From positions 3,162,001 through 3,226,000 of the forward strand of contig NZ_VLKE01000001.1 in the NCBI RefSeq assembly GCF_007830265.1: DNA of 64,000 nt, written 5' to 3'. Below the pieces are notes generated by a model, which had not been told where the DNA came from, made no database searches, and was given only the letters and a program-made list of their open reading frames with translations. Shown here piece after piece: positions 52,019-61,730 of the stretch (the first letter of the stretch is position 1; the number at the start of each line of letters is the position of its first letter). The translations under genes and the position numbers were made by a program. This DNA is from Micromonospora olivasterospora. GTDB lineage: Bacteria; Actinomycetota; Actinomycetes; Mycobacteriales; Micromonosporaceae.

Positions 52019-52085
52019 CCGCGCCCGCAGCCGGTCCGTGCCGTCCATCGTCGATGACGCGTACGACCGAGGAGGCGCTACCAGG

Positions 52086-53366
52086 GTGCAGGCGAAGCTG
52101 AACACGATGTTCCAGTCACTGCGTGTCCGTAACTACCGGCTTTTCGCGTCCGGGCAGCTGATCAAACTGATCGGCGTCTGGATGATGTTCATCGCCCAGG
52201 ACTGGCTCGTCCTTCAGCTCTCGGACGACTCCGCCACCGCGCTCGGCGTCGTCACCGCGCTCCAGTTCACCCCGGTGCTGCTGCTCACCCTGATCTCCGG
52301 GCGGCTCGCCGACCGGTACGACAAGCGTCTGCTGCTGTTCGTCGCCAACGCGTTCTGGACCGTGCTCGCGTTCGGGATGAGCCTGCTGGTGCTCACCGGG
52401 CTGGTCCAGCTCTGGCACGTGTTCGTCTTCGCCGCCCTGCTGGGCGTGGCCAACGCGGTGGAGACCCCGGTCCGGCAGGCGTTCGTCTCCGAGCTGGTCG
52501 GCACCGCCCTGCTGCCCAACGCGCTCTCGCTGAACGCGGCCGTGTTCAACTGCGCCCGGATCGTCGGCCCGGCCTTCGCCGGCCTGGCCATCGCCGCGGT
52601 GGACGTCGGCCCGGTCTTCCTGTTCTCGGCGGTCAGCTCGCTGGGCCCGCTGGCCAACGTGGTCCGGATGCGCGCGTCCGAGCTGCACCGCCCGGAGCTC
52701 CCGCCGCTCGCCGAGCGGGGCTCGGCCCGGGTGGTCGACGGGCTGCGCTACGTCGCCCGCCGCCCCGACCTGCTGCTGCCGATGGCGGTCATGTCGGTGA
52801 TCGGGATGAGCCTGTTCAACTTCCAGCTCACCCTCGCCGCGCTGGCCAAGACCGTGTTCAACACCGGTGCGGCGTCGTTCGGCCTGTTCAGCACGGCCCT
52901 CGCCGTCGGCGCGCTGGGCGGGGCGCTGGCCGGTACCGGACGCCGCGCCCGCCCGTCGGTCTGGGTGGTGCTCGGCGCCGCGGTCGGTTGCGCCGTCTTC
53001 GGCACCCTGGTCGGGCTCGCCCCGGCGTACTGGATGGTGGTGGCGCTGCTGCTGCCCGCCGGCTTCTTCATGGTGTTCTTCGCCCAGGCCGCCAACCAGC
53101 GGGTCCAGCTCGGCACGGACGCCGCCTTCCGGGGCCGGGTGATGGCGCTGTGGGTGCTCGTCTTCCTCGGCACCAACCCGGTCGGCGCGCCGCTGATCGG
53201 CTGGGTCGCCGAGACGTTCGGCGCCGGGGCGAGCATCTGGATCGGCGGGCTGATCTCCCTGGCCACCGCGCTGCTCGCGCTCACCTGGCAGCTGCGCCGC
53301 GCCGGAGCCCGGCTCCGGCTGCGGATGCTCCCGATGCCCCGCTTCTACGTCGTCTCGCCCGAGTGA
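52086..53366 (+). CDS. MFS efflux transporter in MarR operon
   Basis: 426 residues from a GTG after GAGGAGGC. Twelve helices: FASGQLIKLIGVWMMFIAQD near the start, ISGRLADRYDKRLLLFVANA is the loop 2-3 motif, ANAVETPVRQAFVSELVG helix 4-5, and LGTDAAFRGRVMALWVLVFL the second-half loop. The group (MFS_3) exports small molecules. Being downstream of MarR suggests inducible efflux. It ends 300 bp before the SARP gene. Confidence 0.88.
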   Translation: MQAKLNTMFQSLRVRNYRLFASGQLIKLIGVWMMFIAQDWLVLQLSDDSATALGVVTALQFTPVLLLTLISGRLADRYDKRLLLFVANAFWTVLAFGMSLLVLTGLVQLWHVFVFAALLGVANAVETPVRQAFVSELVGTALLPNALSLNAAVFNCARIVGPAFAGLAIAAVDVGPVFLFSAVSSLGPLANVVRMRASELHRPELPPLAERGSARVVDGLRYVARRPDLLLPMAVMSVIGMSLFNFQLTLAALAKTVFNTGAASFGLFSTALAVGALGGALAGTGRRARPSVWVVLGAAVGCAVFGTLVGLAPAYWMVVALLLPAGFFMVFFAQAANQRVQLGTDAAFRGRVMALWVLVFLGTNPVGAPLIGWVAETFGAGASIWIGGLISLATALLALTWQLRRAGARLRLRMLPMPRFYVVSPE

Positions 53367-53665
53367 AGGAGAAGGCCCCTTGTCGCCCGTGCCATTAGGC
53401 GATGCATATTGCGGGCGCCGGGAATTCCATTGGACGCCGGCCTGAGGGTGTCCGGCCAGCGGTGATCCGATCAATACGACACCGATCGACGTGTGACATC
53501 GAACCGGATCCGCGATAGCCGTCTCTTATACCATCACCGCGGCGCGACCGTAATCCAGGACACGTTACGCATTCCAAGCTCATCCTTTGAGTGGCTCTTG
53601 CCGTCGGAACCACGGCGGGACACAATTGGCCGTCGATCTGCGTCGCCAGGGTGGACCGCGTTTGG
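53367..53665. other. Promoter region before SARP gene
   Basis: About 300 bp with lower GC than its flanks and no supported gene; it probably holds the promoter of the cluster activator. It marks the change from housekeeping genes to the peptide cluster. Confidence 0.5.
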
Positions 53666-56600
53666 TTGCAGGAGGGGTGCGGCATATATATCAGGCTGCT
53701 CGGACCGATGACTGCAAGCGTGGGGGACCGCCATGTGGAACTCGGTCCAGCACAGCAGCGGGCTGTATTGGCGGCGCTGCTTGTCGATGCCGGCAGGCCG
53801 GTCCCGCTGGAGGAGTTGGCGGCCCGGATCTGGGACCGACCGCCAAAGGGGGTGCGCAGCGCGCTGTACGCCCACGTGTCACGGCTTCGCGGGCTGCTGG
53901 CCGACACGGCGTCGAAGCAGGTTGGCCTGGAACGGCTGGGGACGGGTTATGCGCTGCACATGCCCCGCGACTGTGTAGACATACTGCGCTTCCAGGACCT
54001 CGTCAGGGAGGGCGGCGGAGCGGACGTCCCGCAGCACCGCCGCGCGACGGTCCTCGGCGAGGCGTTGCGCTTGTGGCATGGGACCCCGCTGACCGACCTG
54101 GACACCATGTGGGCCGGCAATGTCCGGCACTCCTGGGAAATCCAGCGGACCACCGCTGCGGCGATGTGGGCGGCGACCGAACTCGACCTCGGGCGACCGG
54201 AAGCGGTGATCTCCCAGCTGACCATGATGATTCCCTCCCGGCCCCTCGCCGAATCACTCGTCCATGAATTGATGCGCGCCCTTTACATCACCGGCCGTAC
54301 GGCCGAAGCCCTGGACTGGTTCGATCGCACGCGCAAGCATCTGGCCCAGGAACTGGGCTCCGATCCCGGCAAATCGCTGCAGGACCTGCACATGGCCATT
54401 CTGCTGGGCACCGCCGACGGGCGACGCCGACCGGCAGACGACAAGCCGGCCACGCGGCCGCAGGCCGCGTTACCGGCCCAGCTACCCGCCTATGCCCCCG
54501 GGTTCACCGGACGCGCCGATCATTTTCGGCGTCTGAACCAGCTTCTCGACTCCGGACAGCGGACAATCGTGATCTCCGGCGCGGCCGGCGCCGGCAAGAC
54601 GACCCTCGCGGCGCACTGGGCTCAGCACGTCCGGGATCGGTTTCCCGACGGCCAGCTATACGTCAACCTGCACGGCTTCTCCGGCCAGATGCAGTTGCAG
54701 CCGGCAGAGGTGCTTGCGCGGTTCCTGCAGGCACTGGGCGTGCCGCAACAGGAGGTGCCGATCGACGTCGACGACGCCGCGGCCCTGTTCCGGTCGATCG
54801 CCGCCGACAAGCGGATCCTCGTGTTGTTGGACAACGCAGCCTCCGCCGACCAGGTCAGACCCCTGCTGCTCGGCTCGGCGCGCTGCCTGGTCCTGGTGAC
54901 CAGTCGCAATCGCCTGAGCCGGCTGGTGGCGCGGGACGGGGCACGGCGGGTCAGTCTCGACATCATGACCGAGCCCGAGGCGGTCGAGCTGCTGTCCGGT
55001 CTGCTCGGCGACGACTGCGCGGTCGACGACCAGGCGCTGCGTGACCTCGCAGCCGCCTGCGGCGGCCTTCCGCTCGCGCTGCGGATCAGCGCGGCGCGCT
55101 TGTCGGACCGGCCGAACCAGCGGCTTTCCGACTTCGTCAAGGCGCTGTATGCCGGGGACCGGCTGACCGCGCTGGCCGCGACCGACGACGACCAGATCGC
55201 CGTGCAGGCGGCGTTCGACCTGTCCTACCAGGCGCTACCCGAGACGGCCCGCCGGCTGTTCAGCCTGGTCGGTTCGTTCGCGGGCCCGGACTTCGCCACC
55301 GGCGCTGTCGCGGCGCTCACCGGCCTATCCAACGAGGACGCCGACCGGGTTCTGGACCAACTCGCCGCGATGCACATGATCCAGCCCGTCGCGGACAACC
55401 GGTACACGTTCCACGACCTGTTGCGGCTCTACGCACAACGGCGCTGCGCGGCGGAGGTCGGCGAGGTCGAGCGGCGCCAGGCCCTCCGCCGGCTCTGCGA
55501 CTTCTACCTGACGGTCATCGACGCCGCCGCCAGGATCCTGTATCCGCAGGTCTTTCGGCTGCCGATGCCCCCGATCGCCAGGAGAACGTACCGATCACCT
55601 TCACCGACCACCGCCGGGCGAAAGCCTGGCTGGACGAGGAGCGAGGGAACCTGGTGGCCGTAGCGCAACGCGCCATGGCCGACGGCTCGTACGAACCAGC
55701 CTGGCTGATCGCGGACTGGCTACGCGGCTATCTCGGGATCCAGCAGCCGTTCCGGGACTGGTTCGTGCTGGCCGAAACGGGCCTGGCCGCGGCGGCGATC
55801 AGCGGTGACCTGCTCGGGCAGGCCGCCGCGCACCACAACCTCGCCCAGGCGTGCCACAGCATGAGCCGGTTCGAGGAGGCGCTCGAACACCTGGCCAAGG
55901 CCAGAGCCCTGAGCGCGGAGGGCAACTGGCTCGAAGGGCATACCGCGGCGTTGTGCAACCTCGGCGTCGTATACGCCGACGTCGGCAAGCTGGGGGAGGC
56001 CCTGGAGAAGTTCACCCAGTCCCTGGAGGACAACCAGCGGGCGGGGAGCCTGGTGGGCACCGCGGTGAACCTGGAGAACCTCGGCGACGTCCACCGGCTG
56101 ATGCACAGCCTGGACGAGGCCGTCGGCTGTTACAAGGCCGCGCACGCGTTGTACACGGAGATCGGCTCACCACCGGGGCAGGCGAGCACCCTGACGAGCC
56201 TGGGCGGTGTCTACCACGCCCTAGGCGACCCGGCCGCTGCGGCCTATCACGCCGAACGCGGTCTGGCGATGCACTGCGAGAGCGGCAACCAACTGGGCCA
56301 GGCGACCGCGTTGGCCGAACTGGCGCGGATCCAGTGCGCCGCCGGCCGAGTGGAGGCGGCGACCGAGTCCGCCCGGGCCGCCGTCGACATCAGCCGCGAG
56401 TTCGGCGACCACCGTGCCAAGGCCGACGCGCACACTGCGCTCGCTGGCGCCCTCGACGTCGGGATGCGCGGCGACGAGGCGTTGCGGCAGTACGAGATCG
56501 CGCACGCGATCGCGTCCGCGGCCCGGATCCCGTACCAGGAGACGCTGGCGGCACTGGGGCTGATCAAGATAAGGGCCGACTGGGGTAGCTCCGCGGAGCG

Positions 56601-56709
56601 GACACTGGCCGAGAAGTCGCTCCGGACCGCGCGGCAAGCCGGGTTCCGCGGCCTGGAGCACAAGGCGCTCAGTCTGCTGGCGGAGTTCGACGTGGACGAG
56701 GTCGAGTAA
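53666..56709 (+). pseudogene. SARP/AfsR-type cluster activator, one-base frameshift
   Basis: SARP order: a winged helix (IRLLGPMTASVGDRHVELGP, residues ~8-100), a BTAD helical domain (FQDLVREGGGADVPQHRRAT to about 245), an NB-ARC ATPase with Walker A GAAGAGKTTLAAHW (about 305) and ILVLLDNAASADQVRPLL, then TPR repeats (NLGVVYADVGKLGEALEKF and others). The ORF breaks at a C5 run (55568-55572); one more C would join PMP to PDRQENVPITF and give ~1,014 residues. TTG 53666 is one possible start; GGAGGGG at 53671 is better placed for the ATA at 53684. SARPs activate antibiotic clusters. Whether the frameshift is real decides whether this cluster can be switched on. Confidence 0.8.
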
Positions 56710-57514
56710 CGCCGTGGCTCAGCCGCGCGAAGTACGCGGGGCTGACCCCCACCAGCTGCTTGAAGTGCCGGCACAGATGCGACTGGTCATAGAATCCGGC
56801 CGCCGTCGCCACGTCGGCCGGCGGAATCCCGGCGAGGAGCAGCCGCCGGGCGTGCTCCACCCGGCGGCCTGTGAGGTAACGGTGCGGTGGCAGGCCGTAC
56901 TCCCTGCGGAACGCCCGGATCAGGTGGACCGGGTGCGCCTGGAGCAGATCGGCGGCCTCGTCGAGCCGTACGCCCTCGGCGGTGTGCTCGTCCAGCAACT
57001 CGCGTAAACGACGGGCCAGCCCTGGTTCGCGACGTACGCGCGGTTCGGTGGATCCGCCGCCCAGGTGGGCGCGCAGCCGCTCACCGATCAGGGCCAACCG
57101 ACAGTGCGCCTCCAGGGTCTCGCCCCCCTCGGCGAGCAGGTCGTGCAACTGACCGACCCGGGTCCGCAACAGTGGATCACGCAGGTCGGGATGGCCGGCG
57201 GCCGGACCGACCAGGGTGTCGTCCAGCAGGGTCCGGTCCAGGTACAGCACGCGTTTGCGCAGGCCCTCGGGTGCGGCGACACGCCCGTCGTGCGGCAGGT
57301 ACGGCGGCAGCAAAGTGATCGTGGCGCCGCAGGCGGTGTGTTCCCGATGGTCCAGCTGGTAACGCACCGCACCCCCGTCGATGATCAACAAAGTCCACGC
57401 GTCGTGCGTGTGTACGGGGTATTCGTGCCTGGCATATTCGGCGTGGAAGACCTCGATGATCCCCGCCACCGGCGGCTGCCAGGCCGCGACGGTGGTGTCA
57501 GACGGAAGCCTCAT
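56669..57514 (-). CDS. AraC-family transcriptional regulator
   Basis: 281 residues from MRLPSDTTVAAWQPPVAGII. A cupin-like sensor comes first (HEYPVHTHDAWTLLIIDGGA, TLLPPYLPHDGRVAAPEGL). The double helix-turn-helix follows: VRLDEAADLLQAHPVHLIRA and FRREYGLPPHRYLTGRRVEH, then DVATAAGFYDQSHLCRHFKQ and LVGVSPAYF. The C-terminal 41 bp overlap the end of the SARP gene, so the two are convergent. The longer reading to 57658 adds Pro/Arg-rich text. The gap of 207 bp to the NRPS start is divergent, so it may control the NRPS operon. Confidence 0.88.
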   Translation of the reverse strand: MRLPSDTTVAAWQPPVAGIIEVFHAEYARHEYPVHTHDAWTLLIIDGGAVRYQLDHREHTACGATITLLPPYLPHDGRVAAPEGLRKRVLYLDRTLLDDTLVGPAAGHPDLRDPLLRTRVGQLHDLLAEGGETLEAHCRLALIGERLRAHLGGGSTEPRVRREPGLARRLRELLDEHTAEGVRLDEAADLLQAHPVHLIRAFRREYGLPPHRYLTGRRVEHARRLLLAGIPPADVATAAGFYDQSHLCRHFKQLVGVSPAYFARLSHGVTRPRPRRTPPAD

Positions 57515-57721
57515 CCGCTGGTCCCTGTGTCGTGCCGCCGCAAGGCGCGTACGGCTGTTCAAAGCGTCGACGATACCGGAGCAACGCTTGCAAGGACCCT
57601 TCGGCGGCGTGCGAAGCCCCGGCGAGGGAGGCTGGCCGACCAGGTTAGGAACGTCCAATAAGAATCCCCCGCCGGCTGGACATACTCACGGCCAGCCGCC
57701 GCAGGATTGGGAGCAAACGCC

Positions 57722-60700
57722 ATGACCATCAACCATGCTTCGATGCCCCCTGGGCGCATGCCGCTGTCCGTGGGCCAGGAACAGTTGTGGTTTCTCGATC
57801 AGATGGTGCCTGGCCTGCCGACGTACAACGTCGCGACGGCGCACCGGATCCGGGGACCGCTGGACGTCGTCGCGTTGCAAGCGGCCCTGACGGCGCTCGT
57901 CGCCCGTCACGAGGTGCTGCGGGGCAGGGTGTCGGGCGGGGACGGCACGCCGACGATGGTGATCGCGCCGGTGTCGACGGTGCCGCTTCCCGTGGACGAC
58001 CTGGAGGCCGAGCCCGCGGAGACGCGCGAGGAACGGCTGCGTGAGGCCCTGGCCGCACACGCCGCCGCGCCGTTCGATCTCGCCGCCGGGCCGCTGCACC
58101 GCTTCACGCTGTTCCGGCTCGGTTCCCAGGAGCACGTGCTGTCCCAGGTCTTCCACCACATCGTGACCGACGGCTGGTCCACCAGCCTGCTGCTGGCGCA
58201 GCTTCCCGACGCCTACGACACCGCGCTGCGCGGCGAGCCGGTGCCCACCGAGACGCCGTACGGCAGTTTCGGGGACTATGCCGCGCGCCAGCGTGACAAG
58301 CTGCTCACCGGTGGGCTGGACGACCAGCTGCGGTACTGGGAGAAGCAGCTCGACGGGCTGCCTCCGCTGGAGTTGCCCAGCGACCGGCCGCGACCGGCCG
58401 AGCCGAGCTTCTCCGCGGCCTCGCTCAAGATGGACCTGCCCGCGAACGTCCTGATGGCGGCGCGCCAGCTGGCCGAGAACGAGCACGTCTCGCTGTTCAT
58501 GGTGCTGGCGACCGCGCTCACCGTGGTGCTGTCCTCCTACACCGGTGAGCAGGACGTCCCGATCGGTACGGCCGCGTTGGGCCGCAGCGATCCCGATCTG
58601 GAGGATGTGGTCGGCTACTTCACCAACATGGTGGTGCTGCGGGCCAGCCTGGCCGGCGATCCCTCGTTCGACGAACTGCTGGCCCAGCTCGCCGACACGA
58701 TGCTCGACGCCTACGACAACCAGGACGTCCCGTTCGAGCGGGTGGTCGACCGAGTCCGTCCGCACCGCGACCCGGGCCGTAACCCGTTGTTCGGCGTGTG
58801 CGTGCAGCTGTTGAGTGAGCGCACCTCCGGAACCGTCCTCGACCTGCCCCACCTGGACGTCGCACCGATGGACCCCCCGGCGCTCGGTGCGCGCTTCGAC
58901 CTGTCCCTGACCTTCGTGGAGTCGCAGGACCGGCTGCGGCTCTTCGTCGAGTACGCGACAGACCTCTTCGACGCCTGGCGGATCGAGGCCTTCGTCGGTC
59001 ACCTGGAGCGGGCCCTCACCGCCGCGTGCGCCCAGCCGAGCCTGCGGGTCTCGGAGCTTCCGATCCTCAGCGACGACGAGTGTGCCGCCCTGCTGGCTGC
59101 CGGTACCGGCGAGATGCTGGCCCACCGTGCCGAGCCGGTCCACGCCGCGATCGCCAGACGGGCCCAGGAGCAGCCGGACCACATCGCGGCCGTGTACGGG
59201 GGCACGAGCCTGACCTACCTGGAGCTGGACCGTAAGGCGGCCTCGGTGGCCGCCTACCTGCGCGGCCGCGGTGTAACGCACGAGCAGATCGTGGCCGTGG
59301 CGATGGAACGCGACCTCAACGCGCTGGTCGCGCTGCTCGGCGTCCTGAAGGCGGGGGCCGCGTTCGCTATCCTGGACCCGACCCACCCGGCCGACCGCCT
59401 GGAGTACCTCCTGCGGGACACCGCGGCGTCGATCGTGCTGACGCAGAGCCGGCTGCGGGACCGTATCCCCGAGGCGCAGTCCCGGTCGGTCGTGGAGGTC
59501 GACGCGGAGTGGGACGCGATCGCGGCGGCGGGAGTCGATTCCACGTCGTGGGAGGAATGGGCGGGGCGCGACTCGCTCGCGTACGTCATCTACACCTCGG
59601 GCTCGACGGGCCAACCCAAGGGTGTCCTGATCGAGCACCGGGCGCTCCAGTCCTTCATCGCCTCCTACCGGCGCGTCTTCGACCTCGGGCCGCACGACCG
59701 GATGTTGCAGTTGGCCGCGCTGGCGTTCGACATGTCGCAGGGCGAGATCTTCGCGGGCCTCACCGCCGGTGCCACGTTGATCCTGGTCGACAAGGAAGCC
59801 GGGTCTGCGCCCGACGCGCTCGCGGCGCTGATGCGCGCGCAGCAGGTCAGCTACATCTGCATGTCGCCCACCATGCTCGCGCTGGTCGAGAGCGGGCCGT
59901 ACCCGCATCTGCGCAAGATCATGGCCGGCGGTGAGGCGGTGACCGCCGAGACGGTCAACAAGTGGAACCTGCCCGGCCGCCAGCTGATCAACTGTTACGG
60001 ACCGACCGAGGCCGCCGTCGGCTGCACCTCATACGAGTGCCCGCACCGCCCGGCTCGCACCGCGCCGCCGATCGGCGCGCCGTTCACCGACCGCCGGATG
60101 TACGTGGTCGACGCCGCCGGACGGTTGGCGCCCCGGGGCGTGGCCGGCGAACTTCTGATCGGCGGCGTAGAGGGGCTGGCCCGGGGCTACCTGAACCAGC
60201 CGGAGCTGACGGCTGCGGCGTTCGTCGAGGACCCGTTCCACCCCGGTGGCCGGGTCTACCGCAGCGGTGACATCGTCCGGTGGACCCACGACTACCAATT
60301 GGAGTTCCTGGGCCGTCGTGACGGCCAGGTGAAGCTGCGCGGACTGCGAATCGAGCTCGAGGAGATCGAATCGGCGCTCATCGCACACCAGGATGTCGGC
60401 GTCGCCGCGGTCGCGCTGCGGCCGGACCGTCGTGGCGACAACCAACTCGTCGGCTACGCCTCGCCGGCCGGCAAGCGGATCCCCGACCCGGCCGACCTGC
60501 GCGCTCACCTGGCGCAGCAGTTACCCGAGTACATGATTCCCACGGCCTGGGTGATCATGGACCGGCTGCCGATGACCACGGCGCGTAAGGTCGACCGGAA
60601 GGCCCTGCCGGATCCGGTGCTGGCCGACCCGGCCGACGAGTACGTCGCTCCGGCGACCGAGACCGAGGAGGCCGTCGCCGGCATCTATGCCGCCGTGCTG

Positions 60701-60913
60701 GACGTGGAGCGGGTCAGCGCCACCGCGGCGTTCTTCGCGGTCGGTGGCAACTCGTTGCAGGCGATGCGTGTGGTCAGCCGACTGGACAAGGTGTTCGGCG
60801 TCAAGGTGCGGCTGCGCACGATGTTCGCGGACGCAACGGTACGGGTGATCGCGGCCGAGGTGGACCGCCTGCTGGCGGCACGCGCCGGGACGGTGCCGGG
60901 CAATGCTTCCTGA
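57722..60913 (+). CDS. Single-module non-ribosomal peptide synthetase (C-A-PCP)
   Basis: 1,063 residues after GGGAG. The condensation domain (about 12-440) has LSVGQEQLWFLDQMVPG and the active-site HHIVTDGWS (His near 145). The adenylation domain (about 470-965) has YTSGSTGQPKGV (near 624), NCYGPTEAAVG, RSGDIVRW and the ARKVDRKAL Lys. By alignment to GrsA-PheA the pocket code reads D235 M236 G239 C278 I299 A301 C322 V330 G331 K517. Asp235 indicates an alpha-amino acid; this code matches none I know. The carrier domain has FFAVGGNSLQAMRV (Ser near 1011). It loads one amino acid and joins it to a donor made elsewhere. No MbtH, epimerase or TE domain is fused. Confidence 0.93.
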   Translation: MTINHASMPPGRMPLSVGQEQLWFLDQMVPGLPTYNVATAHRIRGPLDVVALQAALTALVARHEVLRGRVSGGDGTPTMVIAPVSTVPLPVDDLEAEPAETREERLREALAAHAAAPFDLAAGPLHRFTLFRLGSQEHVLSQVFHHIVTDGWSTSLLLAQLPDAYDTALRGEPVPTETPYGSFGDYAARQRDKLLTGGLDDQLRYWEKQLDGLPPLELPSDRPRPAEPSFSAASLKMDLPANVLMAARQLAENEHVSLFMVLATALTVVLSSYTGEQDVPIGTAALGRSDPDLEDVVGYFTNMVVLRASLAGDPSFDELLAQLADTMLDAYDNQDVPFERVVDRVRPHRDPGRNPLFGVCVQLLSERTSGTVLDLPHLDVAPMDPPALGARFDLSLTFVESQDRLRLFVEYATDLFDAWRIEAFVGHLERALTAACAQPSLRVSELPILSDDECAALLAAGTGEMLAHRAEPVHAAIARRAQEQPDHIAAVYGGTSLTYLELDRKAASVAAYLRGRGVTHEQIVAVAMERDLNALVALLGVLKAGAAFAILDPTHPADRLEYLLRDTAASIVLTQSRLRDRIPEAQSRSVVEVDAEWDAIAAAGVDSTSWEEWAGRDSLAYVIYTSGSTGQPKGVLIEHRALQSFIASYRRVFDLGPHDRMLQLAALAFDMSQGEIFAGLTAGATLILVDKEAGSAPDALAALMRAQQVSYICMSPTMLALVESGPYPHLRKIMAGGEAVTAETVNKWNLPGRQLINCYGPTEAAVGCTSYECPHRPARTAPPIGAPFTDRRMYVVDAAGRLAPRGVAGELLIGGVEGLARGYLNQPELTAAAFVEDPFHPGGRVYRSGDIVRWTHDYQLEFLGRRDGQVKLRGLRIELEEIESALIAHQDVGVAAVALRPDRRGDNQLVGYASPAGKRIPDPADLRAHLAQQLPEYMIPTAWVIMDRLPMTTARKVDRKALPDPVLADPADEYVAPATETEEAVAGIYAAVLDVERVSATAAFFAVGGNSLQAMRVVSRLDKVFGVKVRLRTMFADATVRVIAAEVDRLLAARAGTVPGNAS

Positions 60914-61730
60914 CGTCCTCGTACCGCTTGGTGCCGACGGCGACGGGCCGCCGCTGTACTGCGTACACTCCGCCACCGGGTCCTGCTACACCTACCTGGC
61001 TCTCGCCGGGGCGCTCGACCACCGGCCGGTGGTCGGGATCGAAGCCGTCGGCTACGACGGCGACGAGGTGGTGCCGGCCAGCTTGGCCGATCTCGCGGAC
61101 CACTACGCCCAAGTGGTCGACGCGGACCGCAAGGGTCGGCCGGTGTGCCTGCTCGGCTGGTCGATGGGCGGCGTCGTGGCCCTGGAGATGGCCGAGCGGC
61201 TGCGGGCGCTGGGCTGCCTGGTTCCGTTGGTCGTGCTCGTCGACGCCCGGGTGCCGGAAGAGGAGCCCATGCCGGCGGACCGGCTGATACGCGCCCGATT
61301 CGTGGCCGCCTTCGCGCCCGGCGCCCTCGGTGACATCAGCGCCCGGAGCACGGAGACGCTGCGGGTCTGGGCGGAGAACGGGTCCGGGGAGGACGGCTGG
61401 GAGCCGCTACGTGCCCGCGGCTGGCTCCCGGACGAGTTGGACTCCGAAACGTTGAACCGTCGCTTCGAGGTCTTCCGTAACAACGTGCGGGCGTTGAACC
61501 AGCATCGGGTCGCGCCCGGCCATCCGGGCCCCGTGTTGGTGATCAAGGCGAAGGACTCGCCGCCGGAGAGCCGACGGTGGTCGGAGCTGGCCGACGACGT
61601 TCGCGAGGTGACGGTGCCGGGCGACCACCACTCGCTGTGGCATGACGCCGGCCTGTCGGAACTCACCCGGAGCATCCGGGACGCGCTGCGGCAGGTGTCC
61701 GCGACCCGGGCGCGGGGGTATGCATCGTGA
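60903..61730 (+). CDS. Discrete thioesterase of the NRPS operon
   Basis: 275 residues. The ATG lies inside the last 11 bp of the NRPS gene. Alpha/beta-hydrolase: PPLYCVHSATGSCYTYLALA (oxyanion region), LLGWSMGGVVALEMAERL with the nucleophile Ser, VVLVDARVPEEEPM, and GDHHSLWHDAGL with the catalytic His. It can release the product from the carrier, or clear misloaded carriers as a type II enzyme. Because the NRPS has no fused TE, a releasing role is likely but not shown. Confidence 0.88.
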   Translation: MLPDVLVPLGADGDGPPLYCVHSATGSCYTYLALAGALDHRPVVGIEAVGYDGDEVVPASLADLADHYAQVVDADRKGRPVCLLGWSMGGVVALEMAERLRALGCLVPLVVLVDARVPEEEPMPADRLIRARFVAAFAPGALGDISARSTETLRVWAENGSGEDGWEPLRARGWLPDELDSETLNRRFEVFRNNVRALNQHRVAPGHPGPVLVIKAKDSPPESRRWSELADDVREVTVPGDHHSLWHDAGLSELTRSIRDALRQVSATRARGYAS

